Source of the DNA: BRH-c25 sp012519325
GTDB taxonomy: Bacteria > Bacillota > Clostridia > Lutisporales > Lutisporaceae
NCBI GenBank assembly: GCA_050950645.1
Contig: JBMNHZ010000013.1
Span: forward strand, 1-64,000
Direction of reading: 5' to 3'
DNA: 64,000 nt
In this document: positions 59,396-64,000 of the stretch, piece by piece
Layout of the letters: the number at the start of each line of letters is the position of its first letter
Position numbering within the stretch: position 1 is the stretch's first letter
Program-made: the position numbers and the translations under genes
Notes under the pieces: model-generated
What the model was told of the DNA's origin: nothing
What the model saw: the letters and a program-made list of their open reading frames with translations, nothing else
The model's database searches: none

Positions 59396-59480
59396 GAGGT
59401 AATCGGCACCGCAAGGTGCGGTTACCCGGTTGGGTTAATTTATAACCGTCCCTGGGATTAGCAGGGCGGTTACTTCTTTA
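59396..59480 (+). ncRNA. Predicted small structured RNA
   Basis: From the predicted start near 59396 the plus strand forms hairpin 1 (59398-59426: GGTAATCGGCACC, GCAA loop of GNRA type, GGTGCGGTTACC) and hairpin 2 (59444-59471: AACCGTCCCTG with CAGGGCGGTT), followed by TACTTCTTTAT as a terminator tail. No open reading frame of note. The design resembles the antitoxin or toxin 3' end of small type I toxin-antitoxin loci of Firmicutes, but I see no toxin peptide. The 3' end reaches the ssb stop codon on the other strand. Confidence 0.5.
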
Positions 59481-59808
59481 TATTACTCGCCCTTCTTGAA
59501 GCTTGTGGGGGTATACATTATCCACATAGACTTCTGTTATGTAGTGTACCTCTTCCTTTTCATACTTCCTGCTCTGCAGCCTGCCTTCAACAGAAACCAG
59601 CTCCCCCTTCTTCAGGTACTTTGATATGAACTTTTCCGGAAGGTTCCAGGCAACAATCTGAATGAAATCCGTCAGGCCTGTTATTGTCACTTCCTACATA
59701 ATCCCTGTCAACTGCCAGGGTAAAGTTGGTTACCCTTTTCTTCTCGTCGAAGGTCTTTGTTTCTGCATCAGCCGTAAGCCTGCCCATAAGGATTGATTTG
59801 TTTAACAT
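59478..59808 (-). pseudogene. ssb: Single-stranded DNA-binding protein, one frameshift
   Basis: OB-fold protein that coats single-stranded DNA. The ATG at 59808 has AAAGGAAG upstream; the first frame reads MLNKSILMGRLTADAETKTF and VTNFTLAVDRDYVGSDNNRP. One extra base near 59675 shifts it; the other frame continues TDFIQIVAWNLPEKFISKYL, KKGELVSVEGRLQSRKYEK and VYVDNVYP to the stop at 59478. The restored protein is 109 aa, short but within the range of small SSBs lacking the acidic tail. The organism may have another ssb for replication. A good promoter lies upstream. Confidence 0.85.
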
Positions 59809-59861
59809 ATGTTTACTTCCTTTCATTTTTTGTATTCTCTGTTATTTTTTTACATGACACC

Positions 59862-59890
59862 ATGTTACTAATTTTGGAATTATATGTCAA
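59862..59890 (-). promoter_or_regulatory. Promoter of ssb
   Basis: Minus strand TTGACA (59885-59890), 17-nt spacer, TAACAT (59862-59867), about 55 nt before the ssb start. Confidence 0.7.
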
Positions 59891-59929
59891 TATTCATCGA
59901 TGAAAGGTTGTTTTGTACATATAAACTGC

Positions 59930-59974
59930 AAAAAAGAGTATCACAAACTGCTGAATCAGCAGTTTGCGACACTC
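59930..59974 (-). terminator. Terminator of the kam operon
   Basis: Minus strand: GAGTGTCGCAAACTGCTG pairs with CAGCAGTTTGTGATACTC (18-bp arms with two mismatches), followed by TTTTTT. It lies 74 nt after the kamE stop. Confidence 0.9.
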
Positions 59975-60047
59975 CTGTTGGTATTTGCAGAATAATGCTG
60001 CGTAATTACAATAGTAGGTGAAGTACTCCGATTGCAGGGAAAGTATC

Positions 60048-60830
60048 CTATTCCGGCTGCTTAAGCGCCTGGCATATGAAGGATGCTACATCCTCCGCAT
60101 AGGTGCCGACTCCGAAGCCTGCATCATAACCCAGCTCCTTTGCAAGCTCATGGGTTATCCTCGGGCCTCCGCAAGCTACCATAAATCTGTCCCGGAGCCC
60201 CTCCGCTTCAAGCAGCTCAATCAGGTTGGTCATATTCTGCACATGTATGTTTTTCTGTGTTACCGTCTGGGATACAAGAAGTGCATCGGCATTAAGCTCC
60301 ACAGCTTTCTTTATAAATTCTTCATTGGGCACCTGGCTCCCAAGATTATAAGCCTCTATCATTTCATATCTTTCAAGGCCGTAATGCCCTGCATAGCCCT
60401 TCATGTTCATAATTGCATCGATTCCGACGGTATGAGCGTCGGTGCCTGTGCTGGCACCCACTACCACCAGCTTTCTCCCTATGTTCTTTCTTATGTATTC
60501 ATCCACTTCAGTCATACTCATTACGGAGCTTTCAACCTTAGCCACCTTAATATCCGTTATATCGATAGTATGAATGCAGCTTCCGTAGACTACAAAGAAG
60601 GAGTACCCAACTCCCAGGTCTGCCATATGCACTACACCGGGTTCTTCAAGTCCCATTTTCATTGCATAAAGCTTGGCAGCCTCTTTTGCCAGTTCATCTG
60701 CCGGAATCGGCAGAGTAAAGCTCAGCTGCACCTTGCCGTCGTTCATTGTATCTCCATAGGACTTCACTCTTTTAGGATCAAAGCTTATATCATAATCCCT
60801 CTTATCCATTGAATACAAGCCAGAACTCAT
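60048..60830 (-). CDS. kamE: Lysine 5,6-aminomutase beta subunit
   Basis: Adenosylcobalamin- and PLP-binding subunit of the enzyme moving the terminal amino group of beta-lysine or D-lysine in lysine fermentation. 260 aa. The base-off cobalamin motif is TGTDAHTVGIDAIMNMKGY, placing the cobalt-ligand histidine at residue 133 and the PLP lysine at 144, the same numbers as in the characterised Clostridium sticklandii enzyme. The Rossmann end VACGGPRITHELAKELGYD is present. GGAGG lies 6 nt before the ATG; kamD ends 17 nt upstream. The frame is intact. Confidence 0.96.
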   Translation of the reverse strand: MSSGLYSMDKRDYDISFDPKRVKSYGDTMNDGKVQLSFTLPIPADELAKEAAKLYAMKMGLEEPGVVHMADLGVGYSFFVVYGSCIHTIDITDIKVAKVESSVMSMTEVDEYIRKNIGRKLVVVGASTGTDAHTVGIDAIMNMKGYAGHYGLERYEMIEAYNLGSQVPNEEFIKKAVELNADALLVSQTVTQKNIHVQNMTNLIELLEAEGLRDRFMVACGGPRITHELAKELGYDAGFGVGTYAEDVASFICQALKQPE

Positions 60831-60847
60831 AATCTACCTCCATTTCA

Positions 60848-62397
60848 TTATTTCAACATCAATTCTATAAATGGATTCAGGTATTTCTCATCCTTCTCCG
60901 TTACACCGTCCAGCCCTTTACCTCCCGTCCTGCTTCTCTTCACTCCTGCGAATTTGCCCTGCTCAAGAGCCGCAAAAAGCCCTTCTTCTGCAATATCCTT
61001 CAAAAGCGCAGCAGCTTTTTCAAGCACTTCTGCAGCTCTGGCCTGGATTATTCCGCCTTCTTTAAACTCCACTTCATCTCCGATGCTTCTCATATTGTTG
61101 AATATATATCTCGCATTCTCTATGGACAGAGCCCTGTCGGACATAAACGGCGTATGCAAGGCTTCCGTCATCATGCCAAGAAGCTGGATGCCCTGACCGG
61201 TCCAAATTGATACTATGTTGAAAAGCGCATCCTGCAAATGTCCCTTAAAAATATTCCCTGTCATATATTTTGTAGGAGGCATGTATTTTAAAGGGGCTTT
61301 GGGGAATATTTCCCTTGCCATCTGCGCCTGGGCAAGCTCAAGAAGGAAACCGTTCTCAATTCCGGGTTCCATTTCAAAGGCGTGTCCTAAGCCCATCTGT
61401 TCTTCGGGTATTCCGGCTTTGAGGGCAAATTGCTCATTTATGAACTGGGAGGCCAATACCGTATGGGCTTCTTCAACAGCATCCGCTGTTGTAAGGTAGT
61501 TATCTTCACCCGTATTGATAATTACACCGGCAAAACCATTGATTATCCTTGAAAAATTCTGATCCACCAAGGTTCTCTGCATGTTTATATCCCTGAAAAG
61601 TATTCCGTATAATGCGTCGTTAAGCATTACATCGAGCCTTTCCATTGCGCCCCATTGCGGCTATTTCAGGCATGCAGAGCCCCGAGCAGTAATTGCAGAG
61701 CCTTATATATCTTCCTACCCTCCCTGCTTGTTTCATCAAGAGCTTTTTCTCATTATCCTGAAATTCTCCTGGGGTTGCATATGTTCCTCCGAAGCCTTCG
61801 GTAGTGGCCTCCATAGGGAACATAATCCAGAAGGCTCTGGCCTGTTGTCCTTATGACTGCTATGATATCCGCACCCTGCTTCGCAGCTGCCTGTGCCTGC
61901 ACTACGTCTTCATATATGTTTCCGGTAGCCACAATTACATAAAGATATGGCTTTCTGCCTTCCCCAATTGTGCTCAGATATTCATTCCGCTTTTCCCTGT
62001 TGCATTTTATCCTTTGGACCATTTTTGATGCCATCTCATAAGCCTTGTCTTTAATTTCCTTCTCAGGCCTTGCAGGCAGCCTGGTCAAATCCAGCTCTCC
62101 CAATGATACCTTTTCAGCAATCTCCTGGGCTGACAGTCCTGTATTTAAGACTGCATTCATCAGAAAATAGGCCGCTCCGATGCCAAGGCCGCCGGCCTTC
62201 TTGATATTATCCACCAGTATATTGGGAAGAGGGGTTCCCACGTCGTTTATGCCATCAACTCCGAAAAGTCTTGTAACTGTTCTTTCCACTGCCACCGTAG
62301 TATGAATGTCAATGAATTTTTGTATATCTTCCGCTATTTGCCCGGCTGATTCTCTTGCGCTGTCTATCAGTCTTCTGTCAAGCTTAAGACTGCTCAT
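60848..62397 (-). pseudogene. kamD: Lysine 5,6-aminomutase alpha subunit, five frameshifts
   Basis: Catalytic TIM-barrel partner of KamE. The start at 62397 (GGAGGTG 5 nt upstream) begins MSSLKLDRRLIDSARESAGQ, and the sequence is clean through IRTTGQSLLDYVPYG. Between 61810 and 61650 five extra bases, each in a short run (CC near 61808, GGGG 61771, TTTTT 61744, CCC 61718, CCCC 61650 on the plus strand), scatter the code across frames. Removing them restores YGATTEGFGGTYATQENF, VGRYIRLCNYCSGLCMPEI and AAMGAMERLDVMLNDALYG, and a 514-aa protein, the normal family length. The remainder is clean to 60848. The dense cluster points to a poor stretch of sequence data rather than a dead gene. Confidence 0.92.
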
Positions 62398-63997
62398 GAT
62401 ACACCTCCATCATTTCTTCCGCCTGGCGCAGTATTTCTTCAGGTACTCCCATCAGGCGGGATATGTTTATTGCATCCTTAGGAACCTTGGATTCCCCTTC
62501 TACTTCTATTAGAGTGTAATCCATATATTCCGATATTGCATCAGGGTCCTTTATACTCTTAAAATCCATATCCCTAAGCCCCTTAACCTGCAAATGCCTA
62601 ATGTCTTCTCCTGCAAGCCCGTCAAAATGAGTCGTAATAACGGCTATACAGGGCTTATTTTTAAGATAACTTATTATTGCCTTTGATAATGCACAACCCT
62701 CATGGGGATTTGTTCCCCTGGCCAGTTCATCTATGAGTATCAGCCCTTTTTCTTCCGCTCTCATAAGTGCTTCCTTAACCGAGCGGATTTCCGCGCCGAA
62801 GGTGCTGAGGCCCATATCTATTGACTGTTCATCTCCGGCGGAAATATATATATAACCATTCATATCCATCTCCATATAATCGGCAGGTACGAGAAATCCA
62901 TATTGTGCCATTGCCGCAAGCAATCCCGCCATCTTCAGGGATACGGTCTTGCCTCCCATATTTGCTCCGGTTATAAGTGTAACTCCCTGATCCAGTCTGA
63001 TGCTTATGGGGGTAAAGGCTTTCCCTTTCCTTCTGAGGCTTGCCTCTACCAGGGGATGCCTCCCCTTAACTATAACAAGCCTTTCGGTATCGCAGATTAC
63101 AGGCTTTATTCCATTGTAACCGTTGGCCATGTATGCCTTTGCTATGACCAGGTCGAATTTTGCCAGGGCATCCATAACCTCAAGTATCTCGCCGCCTCTT
63201 ACTGCTATCTGCCCTGAAAGCTTCTCCAATACCAGCGCCTCTTCTACTGCCTCTTCACCCTTCAATTCTTCCATTTCCCTCATAAGCTCCAGCATTTCTT
63301 CTCCGGGCTTTACCCTGTAGGTTACATTTATATATGTTTCCCCCGCAAGCTGAAGCATGTTGTTTTCATTAAGCCTTTTAATAAGATTAGTCTGAGACTT
63401 GCTGACGGTTATTTCTCCGCTGGCTCTCACCGGCATTCCAAGCTCAGCCTCCGCCCTCTTTACCGCCTCTTTTTTCAAAACATCCAGCTTGTGCTCGCCA
63501 GATGCTTTCCGTTTCCTAATTTCTGCCAAAGTCTCCGAGTAGCTGTCATAGATATAGAAGGTCTTGATACCGCTGCCTTCAGGGTCAAGTATGGCCTCCA
63601 CCCACTGAAGCTCCTTAACCGCATATTTTTCAGGCACAGCCCAATGGAGGGCCTTCTGACTTTTTGATATTGATTTCGCTATATATACGAAATTCTTCAG
63701 TTCAAAAAACTCAACAACATTCAGTACTCCTCCGGCTATGCACCTTTCCACGGACCTTCTGATATCCTTTACCAGCCTCATTTGTGTCCTTATTTCGACA
63801 AATACGGCTCTCTGCGAATTTATAAGCTCCTTCAGAACGACCACCCTGTCCAGTTCTTCCAACAGCTGCTCCTTTTCGCATGCTTCATAAGCCCTGATAT
63901 TGTTCTTAAGCTTCTGGCCGAAGGGGGTCATAGGGTGCAGCCCTTCCAGAACCTTCCCGAATTCCAGTATTGTTTTTGTATTTTGATCCATCAGCAT
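62384..63997 (-). CDS. MutS-family ATPase of the lysine fermentation operon
   Basis: A MutS-like ATPase of about 535 aa without the mismatch-recognition N-terminal domain. It has the helical core (residues 1-330) and the ATPase domain with Walker A TLITGANMGGKTVSLKM, a Walker B LILIDELARGTNPHEG and a final VITTHFDGL. Such genes (KamB-type) accompany kamDE in lysine-fermenting bacteria and have been suggested to help maintain or reactivate the B12 enzyme rather than repair DNA; this is not proven. It overlaps the kamD start by 14 nt. The start is at 63997 or, two codons on, 63991; the upstream region is outside the window. Confidence 0.85.
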   Translation of the reverse strand: MLMDQNTKTILEFGKVLEGLHPMTPFGQKLKNNIRAYEACEKEQLLEELDRVVVLKELINSQRAVFVEIRTQMRLVKDIRRSVERCIAGGVLNVVEFFELKNFVYIAKSISKSQKALHWAVPEKYAVKELQWVEAILDPEGSGIKTFYIYDSYSETLAEIRKRKASGEHKLDVLKKEAVKRAEAELGMPVRASGEITVSKSQTNLIKRLNENNMLQLAGETYINVTYRVKPGEEMLELMREMEELKGEEAVEEALVLEKLSGQIAVRGGEILEVMDALAKFDLVIAKAYMANGYNGIKPVICDTERLVIVKGRHPLVEASLRRKGKAFTPISIRLDQGVTLITGANMGGKTVSLKMAGLLAAMAQYGFLVPADYMEMDMNGYIYISAGDEQSIDMGLSTFGAEIRSVKEALMRAEEKGLILIDELARGTNPHEGCALSKAIISYLKNKPCIAVITTHFDGLAGEDIRHLQVKGLRDMDFKSIKDPDAISEYMDYTLIEVEGESKVPKDAINISRLMGVPEEILRQAEEMMEVYHEQS

Positions 63998-64000
63998 GTT

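Noticed and set aside
60018..60812. 264-codon open frame on the plus strand
   Set aside because: It lies fully antisense to kamE, whose frame, motifs and ribosome site are clear. The antisense protein is rich in His, Cys and Ser and has no recognisable motif or start signal.
62384..63997. MutS ATPase as a DNA mismatch-repair gene
   Set aside because: It lacks the N-terminal mismatch-recognition domain, has no mutL nearby, and overlaps kamD.

Overview
The window looks like the chromosome of an anaerobic, low-GC Gram-positive bacterium of the class Clostridia. It is AT-rich, has strong AGGAGG-type ribosome binding sites, carries several S-layer-homology (SLH) surface proteins, and has a lysine 5,6-aminomutase locus (kamDE plus a MutS-like ATPase) typical of amino-acid-fermenting clostridia. 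I cannot name a species from the sequence alone.

Layout. (1) 1-22 kb, minus strand: one long exopolysaccharide or S-layer-glycan operon. In transcription order it holds an O-antigen-ligase-like protein with a TPR-like tail, a Wzz-type chain regulator, a bacillosamine-like cassette (4,6-dehydratase, aminotransferase, PglC-type phosphosugar transferase, decayed PglD-type acetyltransferase), a beta-helix acetyltransferase, a sugar amidotransferase, four GT4 glycosyltransferases, a Wzy-like polymerase, a flippase, a pyruvyl transferase, an F420-dehydrogenase-beta-like Fe-S protein and a UDP-amino-sugar dehydrogenase running off the left edge. An extended -10 promoter at 22.05 kb can drive it. (2) 22-26.3 kb: nested mobile DNA. 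An ISLre2 element with a 9-bp target duplication lies beside a group II intron inserted just after a terminator; the intron is itself broken by an IS3-family element. (3) 26.4-34.6 kb: a 1081-aa SLH-like/Ig-like secreted protein, a small four-helix-bundle/coiled-coil gene pair, and two paralogous plus-strand secreted proteins made of about 110-aa repeats with an ETGxxTGxF signature. (4) 34.6-48.7 kb: pyrG, then upstream a surface-protein operon (giant IPT/TIG protein, two SLH proteins, S41 protease with PDZ and peptidoglycan-binding domains). (5) 49-59.4 kb: a plus-strand membrane protein that I read as a cytoplasmic pseudokinase with an outside PKD domain, facing a minus-strand operon of SLH, PKD and VWA/RCC1/PKD secreted proteins; the last is split by a second IS3-family element with a clean 4-bp target duplication. 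(6) 59.4-64 kb: a predicted small RNA, ssb, and the kam operon.

A theme across the window is single-base frame disruption. At least 25 one-base indels, most of them extra bases in short homopolymers, break otherwise well-preserved genes, including kamD and ssb. Removing single bases restores family-length proteins, so most look like base-calling errors rather than real decay. True decay is limited to a few places: the PglD remnant, the dehydrogenase remnant, the group II intron and the IS-split surface gene. Genes with such breaks are given here as whole spans and typed as pseudogene, with the join described.

Functionally, the window pairs a glycan-assembly operon with a large set of SLH-anchored or secreted Ig/PKD/TIG-type proteins and a processing protease. 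Together they suggest a glycosylated S-layer-type envelope.
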